The translations under genes and the position numbers were made by a program. Below, piece by piece: positions 7,732 through 16,657 of a stretch of DNA of 45,862 bases. This stretch comes from Thermodesulfovibrionales bacterium (GTDB lineage: Bacteria; Nitrospirota; Thermodesulfovibrionia; Thermodesulfovibrionales; UBA9159). Below the pieces are notes generated by a model. The model made no database searches. It saw nothing but the letters and a program-made list of their open reading frames with translations, and was not told where the DNA came from. The stretch's first letter is position 1. Every line of letters starts with the position of its first letter. The DNA is taken from positions 1 through 45,862 of the forward strand of contig DASRZP010000005.1 of NCBI GenBank assembly GCA_035686305.1, written 5' to 3'.

Positions 7732-8910
7732 TCAGTGTTCTATTTCTATTCCTTCCGTATCTTCCCGCACCGAGATCGCTATCTTGTAAAGGGCGGTAAG
7801 AACGAGAAACCCGATCGACCAGATACCGAGGGCAATCATCGTTTCAGGTACGGTTGGCCAGTATTCTGTTATCTTCTCGAAGGGGTTGGGAATGAATCCG
7901 CCAACAACAAGGCCGAAACCCTTATCGATCCAGAGAGCGATAAAAAGAGATGCACATGCCACCGCCAGTTTGTTCTCATCCCTGCGGGTGATGGGGTTGA
8001 TGAGGATGACGAGAGATACGACAGCAAGGATGTTTGATACCCACATGAGGGGAACGAGTTTGGCATGGCCTTCAAGTCCTACATAGAGATACTTGAAGGA
8101 ATTCATGTGCCCCGGGATGCTGCTATAGAAGGCCGTAAAGAATTCGAGGCCGAGGAAGAAGACGTTTGCGACCATTGCATAGGTAACGATCTTCGAGAGG
8201 GCCTGGATCTGCTCCCTGCCGGGATCGAATTTCGTGAGCCTTCTCACGATGAGGGCAAGGATAATGAGAAGAGCAGGACCACCGGCAAAGGCAGAAGAGA
8301 GGAAACGGGCAGCCATGATGGCTGAAAGCCAGAAATGTCTTCCCGGAAGTCCAGCGTAAAGAAAGGCTGTGACGGTGTGAATACTGATCGCCCAGGGGAT
8401 AGAAAGATAGATGAGGGGTTTCACCCATGCAGGCGGCGCCACCGCCTTGCGGTCCGCGCCGAGGGTGGTCCAGCCGATGATGAGGTTCAGCGTCAGATAC
8501 CCGATGAGCACAAGGGCATCCCAGAACATCACTGAATTGGGAGTGGGATGGAGCACGACGTTATAGATGCGGATTGGCTGGCCCATATCAACAAAGATAA
8601 AGAGGACGCACATGGTCACTGCAGAGACAGCCAGAAATTCTCCGAGGATGACGATCTTCCCGAATTTCTTGAAGTCGTGGAGATAATAGGGGATGACAAG
8701 CATCACCGCGGATGCGGCTACGCCGACAAGAAAGGTGAACTGTCCTATGTAAAGGCCCCATGACACATCCCTGCTCAGGCCTGTCACTCCCAGACCATTC
8801 TTAAACTGATAGATATAGGCAATGAAACCCGCTCCGATAATGGCGAGCAGGAAGAGCATCCATGTCCAGTATCTTCGGCTTCCGACGAGCGCCTTTTCAA
8901 GCATTCTCAT
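7732..8910 (-). CDS. dsrP: DsrP, NrfD-family quinone-interacting membrane subunit
   Basis: A 392-aa integral membrane protein with about ten hydrophobic segments and the NrfD/PsrC-family layout, for example a conserved [16 protein letters not shown] second helix after a short cytoplasmic N-terminus. In the DsrMKJOP complex it exchanges electrons with the quinone pool, passing them through DsrO and DsrJ. It is the last dsr gene of the operon and overlaps dsrO by 14 nt, implying translational coupling. The polar C-terminal tail ([11 protein letters not shown]) is short. Function is known for the family; order and overlap are seen here. Confidence 0.95.
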   Translation of the reverse strand: MRMLEKALVGSRRYWTWMLFLLAIIGAGFIAYIYQFKNGLGVTGLSRDVSWGLYIGQFTFLVGVAASAVMLVIPYYLHDFKKFGKIVILGEFLAVSAVTMCVLFIFVDMGQPIRIYNVVLHPTPNSVMFWDALVLIGYLTLNLIIGWTTLGADRKAVAPPAWVKPLIYLSIPWAISIHTVTAFLYAGLPGRHFWLSAIMAARFLSSAFAGGPALLIILALIVRRLTKFDPGREQIQALSKIVTYAMVANVFFLGLEFFTAFYSSIPGHMNSFKYLYVGLEGHAKLVPLMWVSNILAVVSLVILINPITRRDENKLAVACASLFIALWIDKGFGLVVGGFIPNPFEKITEYWPTVPETMIALGIWSIGFLVLTALYKIAISVREDTEGIEIEH

Positions 8911-9682
8911 TCCCTCCTATGATGTAGTAGACACTCGGCTGAGTCCCGAGTTCAGGTTTGCGCCGAATCGTAAAGTGCGCGCTGAGGACCTTCCTGACCT
9001 CCGAGTTCGGGTCGTCGAGATCGCCGAAGATCAGTGCGCCGTTCGACTCCTCGACGCAGGCAGGTCTCAGCCCCTTGACAAGCCTCTCGAAGCAGAAGGT
9101 GCACTTTTCGACAACGCCGATCGTCCTCGTAGGATACTCAGGATTCTGCTCCTTGATAAAGGGCCTCGGGTCCCGGTAATTGAAGCTCCGTGCGCCGAAG
9201 GGACAGGCAGCCATGCAGAACCTGCACCCGATGCAGCGATGCTGGTCCATCATCACAATTCCGTCTTTTCTCTTGAATGTGGCCTTTGTGGGGCAGACCC
9301 TCACGCAGGGCGGATTATCACAATGATTGCAGAGCAGGAGGAAGGGTTTGTGCTTGAGTTCCTCTTCAATATACTCACTCTCCTGACTCGGAAAGGTGTG
9401 CTCGAAGGTGTCGGTCCATATCCACTTGACCTCATCCTTTGGGTTCCCGAAATCAGGGACATTATGGATGCGATGGCAAGCACTCGTGACTCTCCGGTAG
9501 TCTTCTTCTGTCTTGAGCTTCCTCATGTCAATGACCATGGCCCATCTCTTCGCCGTGAGGGCCTTCTCATCGACAAGCACATGGGAGGCCTCGACTTCGT
9601 TTGAATGGAGCCTGAGCGCTGCGCCTCCAAGCCCGAGGACCGTCGACATTCCCGCTATCTTTAAGAATTCTCTCCTGTTCAT
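8897..9682 (-). CDS. dsrO: DsrO, periplasmic iron-sulfur subunit with Tat signal
   Basis: A 261-aa ferredoxin-like protein. The N-terminus [13 protein letters not shown] is a twin-arginine (Tat) signal, so export folded to the periplasm is expected. Cys clusters follow: [14 protein letters not shown] (from about residue 118), [14 protein letters not shown], and [11 protein letters not shown] with further Cys, as in DsrO/HybA/NrfC-type proteins carrying several [4Fe-4S] centres. It should relay electrons between DsrP and DsrJ. Its ATG shares 4 nt (ATGA) with the dsrJ stop, and it overlaps dsrP downstream. Confidence 0.95.
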   Translation of the reverse strand: MNRREFLKIAGMSTVLGLGGAALRLHSNEVEASHVLVDEKALTAKRWAMVIDMRKLKTEEDYRRVTSACHRIHNVPDFGNPKDEVKWIWTDTFEHTFPSQESEYIEEELKHKPFLLLCNHCDNPPCVRVCPTKATFKRKDGIVMMDQHRCIGCRFCMAACPFGARSFNYRDPRPFIKEQNPEYPTRTIGVVEKCTFCFERLVKGLRPACVEESNGALIFGDLDDPNSEVRKVLSAHFTIRRKPELGTQPSVYYIIGGNENA

Positions 9683-10095
9683 GACGTCTTCTCCTTAGGT
9701 GCGATATGGCAGTCCCAGCAATAAGGCTTCACAGCCATATAGGTGTGGCATGAGTCGCAGAACTCTTTCTTGTTCGAGTGGCAATGCATGCAGGTGTTCT
9801 GAAGACTGATCGTAAACTTCTTCCCTTCAGAATTCACATAGAGCCTCTGGCCGTCGCGCACGGCAAAGTCTCTCCAGTTATTCAAGAGCTTCATATGCTC
9901 GGCCCTCATGAATGCCTTCGGCTCCACGCATTCCTTCTTCCCGTATTCCTTTTCCCATTGGAGGATGGCCGGCGTATCGGTCTTCGGCTCGGGTCTTGGA
10001 TTGGCCCTTCCCATATTGTAGAAAAATGGGAACGTCATAAACGCCGCGAAGATGAGCAGCCCGATAAAGATCTTGCCGCCATTGTATATCTTCAT
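9679..10095 (-). CDS. dsrJ: DsrJ, membrane-anchored triheme cytochrome c
   Basis: A 138-aa protein with an uncleaved-looking N-terminal membrane anchor (about residues 8-28). Three CxxCH heme sites crowd the C-terminus: Cys102-His106, Cys113-His117 and Cys126-His130. A lone upstream Cys56 (KKECVEP) matches the Cys proposed as an axial heme ligand in known DsrJ. It acts on the periplasmic side of the DsrMKJOP complex. The start overlaps the dsrK stop as TAATG, and its stop overlaps the dsrO start, so the operon is tightly coupled. Confidence 0.95.
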   Translation of the reverse strand: MKIYNGGKIFIGLLIFAAFMTFPFFYNMGRANPRPEPKTDTPAILQWEKEYGKKECVEPKAFMRAEHMKLLNNWRDFAVRDGQRLYVNSEGKKFTISLQNTCMHCHSNKKEFCDSCHTYMAVKPYCWDCHIAPKEKTS

Positions 10096-11708
10096 TACTC
10101 CTTCCCCTCCTTTCCCGGAAGCGGTTCGAGGCGAAGGTCCTGTGTCCTCTCCGTCTCTCCCTTCATCACAAGGGCGTTACCGACCAGCTCGTGAAGACCT
10201 GCCACTGCCACGCCAGGCACCCAGTAGTCCATCAAGGTCGAAAGGGTGGCGCGGTCGATGGCGCAGATATTGGCGAGCATATTCACCCCATGCCGCTCCT
10301 TGACAAAGGTGACGGCATTGGCCCTGGGGAACCCTCCCCTCATCCTCAGCTCCATATTCTCAGAGGCGTTGAGACCGGTGCCGCTGCCGCAGCAGAAGGT
10401 CTTTTCCCTGATCGTATCCTCGGGCATCTCATAGAAATGGTTGCAGACGCTCTTGAGCACGTACCGGGGCTCCTCAAAGAACCCCATTCCCCGTGCTGTG
10501 TTGCAAGAGTCATGGTACGTCGCCTTGAGGTGGTCATTGCGGCTCGGATCGAGTTTGAGTTTGCCGTTCTTGATCAGATCCGCAGTGAACTCAGCGATAT
10601 GGACCATTTTCGTCGAGCGTGCATTCTCAAAGACCGTCCCTGTGATGGGCGATTTCGGAATCTCGAGGAAATCAGCCGGACCGTTCCAGGTATCCATATA
10701 TTGATTGATGACCCTCCACATATGGCCACATTCGCCTCCGAGGATCCACTTCACTCCCAGTCTCTTGGCTTCGGCATAGATCTTTGAGTTCAGCCGTTTC
10801 GCCATTTCATTCGTCGTGAAGAACCCGAAGTTTCCGCCCTCAGAGGCATAGGTGCTCCAGGTGTAGTCGAGCCCGAGTTCATGGAAGAGCATGAGATATC
10901 CCATCGCCGTATAGGTCCCGGGGTTGGCGAAGAGGTCGCCCGAAGGCGTTACGAAGAGGATCTCGGCGCCCTTCCTGTTAAAGGTGGGGGTTATCCTGAT
11001 CCCGGTGATCGTCTCGATATCATCGAGGAAGAAGTCGATACTTGAGGTGATGGTATGGGGCTCAAGGCCGAGGTGGTTTCCCTTCATGTAACAGTTCGCC
11101 ACCGGCCCGCCTATCCAGCCAAGTTGTAGTCCGAGGAGATTGAGCAGCTCCCTGCCCATCATCGTGATCTCGGCCTGGTCTATGCCATAAGGACAGAAGA
11201 CCGAGCAGCGCCGGCATTCGGTGCATTGATAGAAGTAATACCACCATTCCTTGATCACTTCAGGGGCGAGTTCCCTCGCGCCTGCGATCTTCCTCAGGAT
11301 CTTTCCTGCAACGGTGAAGTTCCCCCTGTATACCGACCTGAGGAGCTCGGCCCTGAGCACAGGCATATTCTTCGGGTCACCGGATCCGATAAAGAAGTGG
11401 CACTTGTCAGCGCACGCTCCGCATCTTACGCAGATATCCATAAAGACCTGGAAGGAACGGTACTTTCCGAGAAGGTTCTTCATTCCTTCGAGGACGGTCT
11501 TCTCCCAGTTTTCGGGAAGCTTCCAGTCTTCTTCGCTCGGCCTCCATTCCCTCGCATTGGGAAAGCCCACGGTCTCAAGCTCCTTCGGCTTTGCTCCATG
11601 ACAGAACATGTGCTCCCTGATTCCGACAGGAGTATCTATCCATTCGGTCTTGGGCGGGGTGTAATTTATGTTCGCCAGGTCATTCGGTTTTGCAGTAAAT
11701 TTCGCCAT
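10095..11708 (-). CDS. dsrK: DsrK, HdrD-like cytoplasmic iron-sulfur subunit
   Basis: A 537-aa protein homologous to the HdrD subunit of heterodisulfide reductase. Two ferredoxin-type clusters are seen: CVRCGACADKCHF and CTECRRCSVFCPYG. In the C-terminal half CCG-type motifs (HDSCNTARG, then CCGSGTGLN) supply ligands for the catalytic non-cubane [4Fe-4S] centre. In the family it reduces the DsrC trisulfide released by DsrAB, using electrons from DsrM. It follows dsrM by 2 nt and overlaps dsrJ. Confidence 0.96.
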   Translation of the reverse strand: MAKFTAKPNDLANINYTPPKTEWIDTPVGIREHMFCHGAKPKELETVGFPNAREWRPSEEDWKLPENWEKTVLEGMKNLLGKYRSFQVFMDICVRCGACADKCHFFIGSGDPKNMPVLRAELLRSVYRGNFTVAGKILRKIAGARELAPEVIKEWWYYFYQCTECRRCSVFCPYGIDQAEITMMGRELLNLLGLQLGWIGGPVANCYMKGNHLGLEPHTITSSIDFFLDDIETITGIRITPTFNRKGAEILFVTPSGDLFANPGTYTAMGYLMLFHELGLDYTWSTYASEGGNFGFFTTNEMAKRLNSKIYAEAKRLGVKWILGGECGHMWRVINQYMDTWNGPADFLEIPKSPITGTVFENARSTKMVHIAEFTADLIKNGKLKLDPSRNDHLKATYHDSCNTARGMGFFEEPRYVLKSVCNHFYEMPEDTIREKTFCCGSGTGLNASENMELRMRGGFPRANAVTFVKERHGVNMLANICAIDRATLSTLMDYWVPGVAVAGLHELVGNALVMKGETERTQDLRLEPLPGKEGKE

Positions 11709-11710
11709 AG

Positions 11711-12703
11711 CTACTCCTTTTCTACTGGAATTCCAGCGGCCTTCATTTTATCCCTGAAATCATTCTCGTATTCTTCGTAAGTATGGACCTTGACAGGGTA
11801 GTTCCATGGGTTGATGTGCCTCACCATCCTGCTGTTGTTCGGCATGTTCCTCGTGGGGCTGAGAAAGACCCCTGCCATGTGCACCAGTTTGCTGAAGGGG
11901 AAGTAGGCGAAAAGGATACTGATGAGAAAGAGATGGACATAAAAGATGGCTCCGATCCCCCGCGGTATTGCCGGGTTAAGGCTGATGAGTCCCATCGTCA
12001 ACTCCTTCACACCCGCGACATTGACTTTGAAGAAATATCTCATGAGAACACCTGATAGTGCGATGCCGAGAATCAGGAAGAGGGGGAAATAATCCGCGGG
12101 AAGGGAGATGTACCGTATCTGGGGAAGATATACTCTCCTGATTAAGAGGTATGTTACGGCCAGGAGGATGATTGCGTCTGTCATATAAAACAGAGGCGCC
12201 CCTATCTGGAAAAAGGAGTCAAGCGCCTCTACCAGCCGGATAGGGAAAGGCACCTGCTGAACAAAAAACCTCAGGTGTCTGATGAGGATAAGAAGAAATG
12301 ACCAGTGAAAAGCGAGTCCCGCAAGCCAGAGCCACTTCTCTGATCCATAGGAAAGCTGCGGGCCGTCCCTTAATTCGGTCTTGAGGTTCCTGAAGAGGGA
12401 ACGGAAAACAAGGACTTCGAGGGCCATTCTGCCGATAACACCCGGGGTGGTGGATGGGTTTTCGAGTTTATCCTGTTTGATCCAGGGGAAGGATTTCTGC
12501 TGTCCACAGGTAGTGGGGATGCAGAAGGGCACCGGCGCACTCGCCCATTTTAAGACACGGTAGATAATACCGACCGTGAAGATGGCAAAGGCTGCATAGG
12601 GGATGATGACACCGAAGAGAAAATGCAGGTTCGCCCCTTGGACCCCGACAAAGACGAGCAAAACAAGCACGAGTACCGAAAAGAAGGGAAGCAGTATTTT
12701 CAT
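11711..12703 (-). CDS. dsrM: DsrM, cytochrome b membrane subunit
   Basis: A 330-aa membrane protein of the nitrate-reductase gamma (NarI/HdrE) type with about five or six transmembrane helices. Candidate heme-b His residues lie in LAFHWSFLLILIRHLR and in the late helix pair YVHLFLIS and SKLVHMAG. It oxidises menaquinol and passes electrons to DsrK. The C-terminal NMPNNSRMVRH segment is typical of DsrM proteins. AGAGGT precedes the ATG. It heads the dsrMKJOP block, 78 nt after the RsbRD-like gene. Confidence 0.94.
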   Translation of the reverse strand: MKILLPFFSVLVLVLLVFVGVQGANLHFLFGVIIPYAAFAIFTVGIIYRVLKWASAPVPFCIPTTCGQQKSFPWIKQDKLENPSTTPGVIGRMALEVLVFRSLFRNLKTELRDGPQLSYGSEKWLWLAGLAFHWSFLLILIRHLRFFVQQVPFPIRLVEALDSFFQIGAPLFYMTDAIILLAVTYLLIRRVYLPQIRYISLPADYFPLFLILGIALSGVLMRYFFKVNVAGVKELTMGLISLNPAIPRGIGAIFYVHLFLISILFAYFPFSKLVHMAGVFLSPTRNMPNNSRMVRHINPWNYPVKVHTYEEYENDFRDKMKAAGIPVEKE

Positions 12704-12781
12704 TGGTTACCTCTTTCCTGGGTTACGTTGTCACTAAAAACTCCGTCCTGCCGGACAGGTTCTTGCGCAGCCACGCAAGTC

Positions 12782-13279
12782 TCATCTGCTCTCTACAGGT
12801 CTCAAGCCCCATTGCTTCAGTTCCTTTACCCTGAGATCATAGATCTTCTCCCTGCATTTCATGTAAAGATCAAAGGACAGGAGGGCCATGGCGTCGATTC
12901 CTGACTCGAATGCCGATAATTCGTCATAAAGCCTCTCTTCCCTGATCTCCTTCTTGAGGTCTTCCCTGATCACGTTCTTGAGGCTGAAGATGAAGGCTAC
13001 GGCCTGGGATGGGGGAATTTCCTGAACTGCATTGATCCTGATGATCGTGTCGAGGATGGATGAGAGCTTTTCATGATCGCCCCCGCCCGAGAGGAGCTCA
13101 TCGAAGAGACCCTCTATGCCCTTCGAGAGCGTGTGCCCGAGGGGGTTCCTGAACCTGCTCTCCCGGTTTCTCAGAAAAGGAGAGGTATCCTGAGGAAAGA
13201 CCTCGATGGTCTTTTCGAACCATTTCGCTACGATGGCTGATCGTCTTTCCGACAGGAACTTCTCAAGACTCACATTCAT
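12782..13279 (-). CDS. RsbRD N-terminal-domain-like protein in the dsr operon
   Basis: About 165 aa, mostly helical, starting MNVSLEKFLSERRSAIVAKW, the pattern of the RsbT co-antagonist RsbRD N-terminal domain (a globin-like sensor fold without obligatory heme). Such genes are often seen immediately before dsrM in sulfate reducers, but their role is not established. The frame extends 23 codons further, yet the ATG at 13279 has AAGGAG 5 nt upstream and matches the domain start. It has no STAS domain, so it is not a full RsbR. It could sense a ligand or assemble with DsrMK; this is speculation. Confidence 0.78.
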   Translation of the reverse strand: MNVSLEKFLSERRSAIVAKWFEKTIEVFPQDTSPFLRNRESRFRNPLGHTLSKGIEGLFDELLSGGGDHEKLSSILDTIIRINAVQEIPPSQAVAFIFSLKNVIREDLKKEIREERLYDELSAFESGIDAMALLSFDLYMKCREKIYDLRVKELKQWGLRPVESR

Positions 13280-13349
13280 TACTCCTTCTCTCATAGAGCG
13301 AAATGAAGGACTTGCAACGATTCCCGAAGGGCATATGGCATAACACAAT

Positions 13350-13420
13350 CCGCTTCACTCGCAATGACCGAGGGACATTCCGGATGTCATTGCGAGGAGC
13401 GGAAGAGATCAAGCAATCCC
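13350..13420. repeat. Dispersed repeat of the GTCATTGCGAGGAGCG type
   Basis: CGCAATGAC (13360-13368) and GTCATTGCG (13386-13394) form an inverted repeat, followed by AGGAGCGGAAGAGATCAAGC and AATCCC. This resembles the widely seen GTCATTGCGAGGAGCGAAGCGACGAAGCAATC palindromic repeat family of many environmental genomes. It lies between dsrC and the RsbRD-like gene, inside the presumed transcript. Confidence 0.7.
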
Positions 13421-13474
13421 CTTCATATCCATAGAGAATTGCTGCAACTCAAAAGTTTTTTCCCGATTCTTCGT

Positions 13475-13810
13475 CTATACGCAACCTGTCGGTTTCGGGA
13501 GTCCGGCAATCTTACAAGCCTGCTTTGCAGGTCCGCCCGGATAGAGTTCATAAAGATATTTCGTGTTCCCTTTCTCAGGACCCATAACCTTGCCGATCTC
13601 TTTGACAAGGATCTTGATCATGGGAGCGATCTGATACTTCGCATAATAGTCCCGGAGGAAGTTGACGACCTCCCAGTGAGCCTCGGTCATTTCGATCTCC
13701 TCCAGTTTTGCGATGTGTCCGGCGAGGTCCTTGTTCCAGTCGTCGAGGTTTACGAGATACCCGTCATCATCGACTTCGTATTGTTTCCCCTGAAATTCCA
13801 TGGTAGGCAT
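13475..13810 (-). CDS. dsrC: DsrC sulfur-carrier protein
   Basis: 111 aa, the usual DsrC length. The flexible C-terminal arm carries both conserved Cys, Cys99 and Cys110, separated by ten residues with Cys penultimate (CKIAGLPKPTGCV). It is therefore a true DsrC rather than a TusE-like protein that keeps only the last Cys. DsrC accepts sulfur from sulfite on DsrAB as a trisulfide that DsrMKJOP reduces. AAGGAG precedes ATG at 13810; the inner Met4 is an alternative. A 169-nt gap upstream holds its own promoter motif, shared with dsrA, so dsrC probably has separate high-level expression. Confidence 0.97.
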   Translation of the reverse strand: MPTMEFQGKQYEVDDDGYLVNLDDWNKDLAGHIAKLEEIEMTEAHWEVVNFLRDYYAKYQIAPMIKILVKEIGKVMGPEKGNTKYLYELYPGGPAKQACKIAGLPKPTGCV

Positions 13811-13925
13811 AACCTAATTCTCCTTTCTGAGCCGTTTTTTCCAAATGGAAGGGATAATCCCTCTTTCCTCCCAGTAATTTTTCGACGTATCCATACAAGC
13901 GCATTACCGCATTAGGTATAAACCA

Positions 13926-13952
13926 TAATATATGACTCCTCCGCCGGTCAAA
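13926..13952 (-). promoter_or_regulatory. Shared dsr promoter motif upstream of dsrC
   Basis: On the minus strand: TTTGACCG, 10 nt, CATATATTA. Exactly the same two words with the same spacing occur upstream of dsrA (19304-19330). A further upstream palindrome, ATTGATCAAT (13965-13974), resembles a CRP/FNR-type half-site pair. The spacing between TTGACC and TATATT is 13 nt, too short for an ordinary sigma-70 pair, so one word may be an activator site. Confidence 0.6.
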
Positions 13953-13979
13953 TTAAAATAACTTATTGATCAATTTGCC

Positions 13980-14390
13980 TCATTTATCTATGGTGTCTCG
14001 CACTCTTACGAATACCATCTTACCCGAAGAGTCTAGCCGCCGTATCTCTTTTACGGGAGAGAGCTTGTGTGCTCTCGCATCATAATTCAAGACGACCTCC
14101 TCATAGGAATCCTCGCTTGCCAGATCGAGTTCTTCCCCATAGGCAAGGGTAAGGGCATCAAGATAGGCCTCTCCCACATTATGCCCCGTCGGGTCGAGGC
14201 AATAGACGGCACCGCAACGGCACCGTCCTCCAAGAGATTCCCCTGTGGCCGTCTTGATCCTCTCAGGGGCTTTGAGATATTCACTACAGAAGGGACATTT
14301 TGCCGGTTCGGCTTTGTCTTCTCTAACTCTCGGCTTCATCTCGGTCTGGAGCGTCCGCTTCGTTCGAGTATCATAAATCCCCGGTCGCAA
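13980..14390 (-). CDS. Zinc-ribbon protein of unknown function in the dsr cluster
   Basis: Up to 136 aa. A CPFC pair near residue 32 and CRCGAVYC near residue 57 form a ribbon of the CxxC/CxC type. The segment ending CLDPTGHNVGEAYLDAL suggests a small domain of its own. I do not recognise a named family with certainty. The longest start is a TTG at 14390, 4 nt after the HEAT gene's stop. An ATG at 14339 (MKPRVRED) is an equally good start and removes a Thr/Arg-rich lead-in. It is co-directional with dsrN and the HEAT gene and sits just before the dsrC promoter, so it is probably the last gene of the dsrABDN transcript. Confidence 0.68.
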   Translation of the reverse strand: MRPGIYDTRTKRTLQTEMKPRVREDKAEPAKCPFCSEYLKAPERIKTATGESLGGRCRCGAVYCLDPTGHNVGEAYLDALTLAYGEELDLASEDSYEEVVLNYDARAHKLSPVKEIRRLDSSGKMVFVRVRDTIDK

Positions 14391-14394
14391 AAAG

Positions 14395-15048
14395 TCAATG
14401 AGCGCACGGAAAGCCCGCGGATACGCTCTTCATGATATCTCCAACCGTCTCAGCTCTCAACTCATGGTCCTCATAAATCGTAATGCGCTCCGTATCCGAG
14501 ATCATACGGGAGATTGCATCCTTTGCACCGCCGAGCTTCATATGGCAAGCAGCGATCGCCGCAAGACATCTTACCTGCGGGTCGTTATGGTTAAGGCACG
14601 CCATCGATAGTTCAGCAGCTCCTGTCACATGATGGACAAGGCCGGCTTCGGCAAGTCTGCCCATCGCCCACAATACGCCTTTCAGGAACATCTCTTCCTC
14701 ATGGAAGGAGAGGATGATGGACGGTATATCCGCAAAGGCCGCAGGGCTGTTCCGAACAATCTCCCCGAGCATCTCCGGCGCGCTCCACCCGATACTGCCC
14801 GACTCTTCTCTGACGGACCAGATGAGGCGTTGTACGATATTCCTGACCGCGGAAGGGTCCTCCTCGGCAACCGCTCCTGCCGCCTTTCCCATCGCCTCAA
14901 TAGCCCTCCAGCATAGAACGTCTTCCTTGTCATAGGCGAGGGATATGAGGATGCTAAGGACTTTCTTGTTCTTCAGGGCAAGCCCTATCACCCCTTCGAA
15001 GTCTTTCCTCTTGAGCGCATCTTTAATTTCGTCTTTGAGTAAGGGCAC
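14395..15048 (-). CDS. HEAT/PBS-lyase-repeat protein (DVU0298-like)
   Basis: 217 aa of helical repeats, for example CWRAIEAMGKAAGAV, GVLWAMGRLAEAG and QVRCLAAIAACHM, typical of HEAT or PBS-lyase-like repeats. Related proteins (DVU0298 type) occur in sulfate reducers without a known function. Start is GTG at 15048 with TGAGGG just upstream. It follows dsrN by 34 nt and precedes the zinc-ribbon gene by 4 nt. Such repeats usually mediate protein contacts; a chaperone or assembly role for DsrAB or siroheme insertion is conceivable but only inferred from location. Confidence 0.8.
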   Translation of the reverse strand: MPLLKDEIKDALKRKDFEGVIGLALKNKKVLSILISLAYDKEDVLCWRAIEAMGKAAGAVAEEDPSAVRNIVQRLIWSVREESGSIGWSAPEMLGEIVRNSPAAFADIPSIILSFHEEEMFLKGVLWAMGRLAEAGLVHHVTGAAELSMACLNHNDPQVRCLAAIAACHMKLGGAKDAISRMISDTERITIYEDHELRAETVGDIMKSVSAGFPCAH

Positions 15049-15082
15049 AAATTCCCTCAGTGATCTGACTGTCTAAAAGGAC

Positions 15083-16546
15083 CTATGCATTCTGCTTAGC
15101 ACTCCTTGCTCTCCGGTGTGCTGCAGCCTGCCTTATCATCCCTTCAACCCACTCCCTTGCGCCGAGCGCATGGAGATGGGTATACGTTGCCAAAACATTC
15201 TTGAAACAGATTCCGTCCATAGTGTCGCGCATCCCATGACCCCTCTTCATCCTGAAGGCATAGGTAACCCCGGCCCTGTCATCAGCGCCGTACAGGGGTT
15301 TCGAATAATGGAACTCGTGGCCCCTCAGCACCGTACCTTTGGCATAAAAGGGGTTTTCATTGACGACTTCGGCTATTGAATATCCGTGGGCCTGGGGTTT
15401 CCTTTCAAGAGAGAAGACCAGGGGAAAGATGCCTGCCATGGGATAGGCCTTGCTATCGAGGAGCAGACCGTCACCGAGATACATGAGGCCGCCGCACTCT
15501 GCATAAACAGGCAGCCCCTCATTGACGGCATTCTTGAGGGAGTCGCGGAACTCAGTATTCTCAGCAAGGGCTATGGCGTGGGTCTCGGGGAACCCCCCTC
15601 CGATATAAAGGGCATCGATATCAGGCAGATGGCTCGCTGTGAGGGCGCTTGTTTCAACGAGCTCTGCGCCGCAGTCCTCAAGGGCCTCGAAATTTTCCGG
15701 ATAGTAAAACTGGAACGCCGAGTCTCGGACAACGCCGATTCTTACAGGAGGAAGAACATTGACGCTATGACACGATGCCTCACCGAGACTGAGATGTGAA
15801 CCTCCTTTCTCCCCATGCGCGAGTACTCTCTTTTCTCCTTCGAGCACCAATGGCTCAACCGACCTTGCCGCTTCCAGGATCCCATCCATGTCGAGATACT
15901 TCCCGGCGACTTCTTCAGCAAAGGAGATCGCCTGGACAGTGTCAGGGTGCTCCTGGTATGGCGTCAACCCCATGTGACGCTCAGGGAAATCCCCTGACTT
16001 CATTCTTGGTATCGCACCGAAGACAGGCAGGGAACAGTATTGCTCTATTGACGCCCGTATTACCGATTCGTGCCTCCCTCCGGATACCTGATTAAGAACA
16101 ACGCCTCTTATCTTCACGGCTCTGTCGAAGTGCATACACCCCAATACTAAGGCAGCCGTTGTCCTGGTCATTTTTGTGACGTCGACAACGAGAACAACGG
16201 GGGCGTCCAAAAGCTTTGCCAACTCGGCAGTGCTGTAAGAGCCTTCTGCGTCCATACCGTCGTAAAGCCCCCTGTTGCCTTCTATGACCGCGATATCACC
16301 GGTGGCATGTAAACGAAAGGAATCGAGGAGATCCTCTTTCGGGATGAGGAAAGGATCGAGGTTATAGCACGGTCTCTTTGCCGCAACGGACATCCAACCG
16401 GCATCGATATAATCCGGACCCTTTTTGAAAGGGACGATGGTGAGGCCTTTCTGTGACCTGAGAGCGGCAATGAGACCGAGGGAAACGGTCGTCTTTCCGG
16501 AACCGCCCCTGAGCCCGGCAATGACGAGTCGCGGATAAGTCTCCAT
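15083..16546 (-). CDS. dsrN: DsrN, CbiA/CobB-type amidase for siroheme amide
   Basis: A 487-aa cobyrinate a,c-diamide synthase homologue. The N-terminal dethiobiotin-synthetase-like domain has the P-loop GGSGKTT (residues 15-21) and PFKKGPDYID. The C-terminal class I glutamine amidotransferase domain has the nucleophile Cys in VYAECGGLMYL (about residue 345) and a late His in THLHALG. In dsr loci this protein (DsrN) is credited with amidating the siroheme of DsrAB, giving siroheme amide. A role in cobalamin synthesis cannot be ruled out by sequence alone, but no other cob genes are nearby. It is separated from dsrD by a hairpin at 16593-16636. Confidence 0.9.
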   Translation of the reverse strand: METYPRLVIAGLRGGSGKTTVSLGLIAALRSQKGLTIVPFKKGPDYIDAGWMSVAAKRPCYNLDPFLIPKEDLLDSFRLHATGDIAVIEGNRGLYDGMDAEGSYSTAELAKLLDAPVVLVVDVTKMTRTTAALVLGCMHFDRAVKIRGVVLNQVSGGRHESVIRASIEQYCSLPVFGAIPRMKSGDFPERHMGLTPYQEHPDTVQAISFAEEVAGKYLDMDGILEAARSVEPLVLEGEKRVLAHGEKGGSHLSLGEASCHSVNVLPPVRIGVVRDSAFQFYYPENFEALEDCGAELVETSALTASHLPDIDALYIGGGFPETHAIALAENTEFRDSLKNAVNEGLPVYAECGGLMYLGDGLLLDSKAYPMAGIFPLVFSLERKPQAHGYSIAEVVNENPFYAKGTVLRGHEFHYSKPLYGADDRAGVTYAFRMKRGHGMRDTMDGICFKNVLATYTHLHALGAREWVEGMIRQAAAHRRARSAKQNA

Positions 16547-16592
16547 CGCTTATTATAACCGATCTTCACTCGAGGGAAGGGCGCTGAAAAGC

Positions 16593-16636
16593 AAAAAAGG
16601 CAGTCCTCACCTCATTCAGTGAACCTGCCTTTTTTT
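16593..16636 (-). terminator. Intergenic hairpin with T-run between dsrD and dsrN
   Basis: On the minus strand, A-run then GGCAG, a 21-nt loop able to fold further, then CTGCC and a run of six T. This is a Rho-independent-like structure on the dsr strand that could reduce transcription of dsrN and downstream genes relative to dsrABD. The A/T runs make it bidirectional. Confidence 0.65.
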
Positions 16637-16657
16637 GAAGGAAAAGTTCTTGAACAG

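Noticed and set aside
15083-16546. Cobalamin-pathway CbiA/CobB
   Set aside because: Family membership is real, but no other cob/cbi gene is near and the gene sits in the dsr transcript, so DsrN is preferred.
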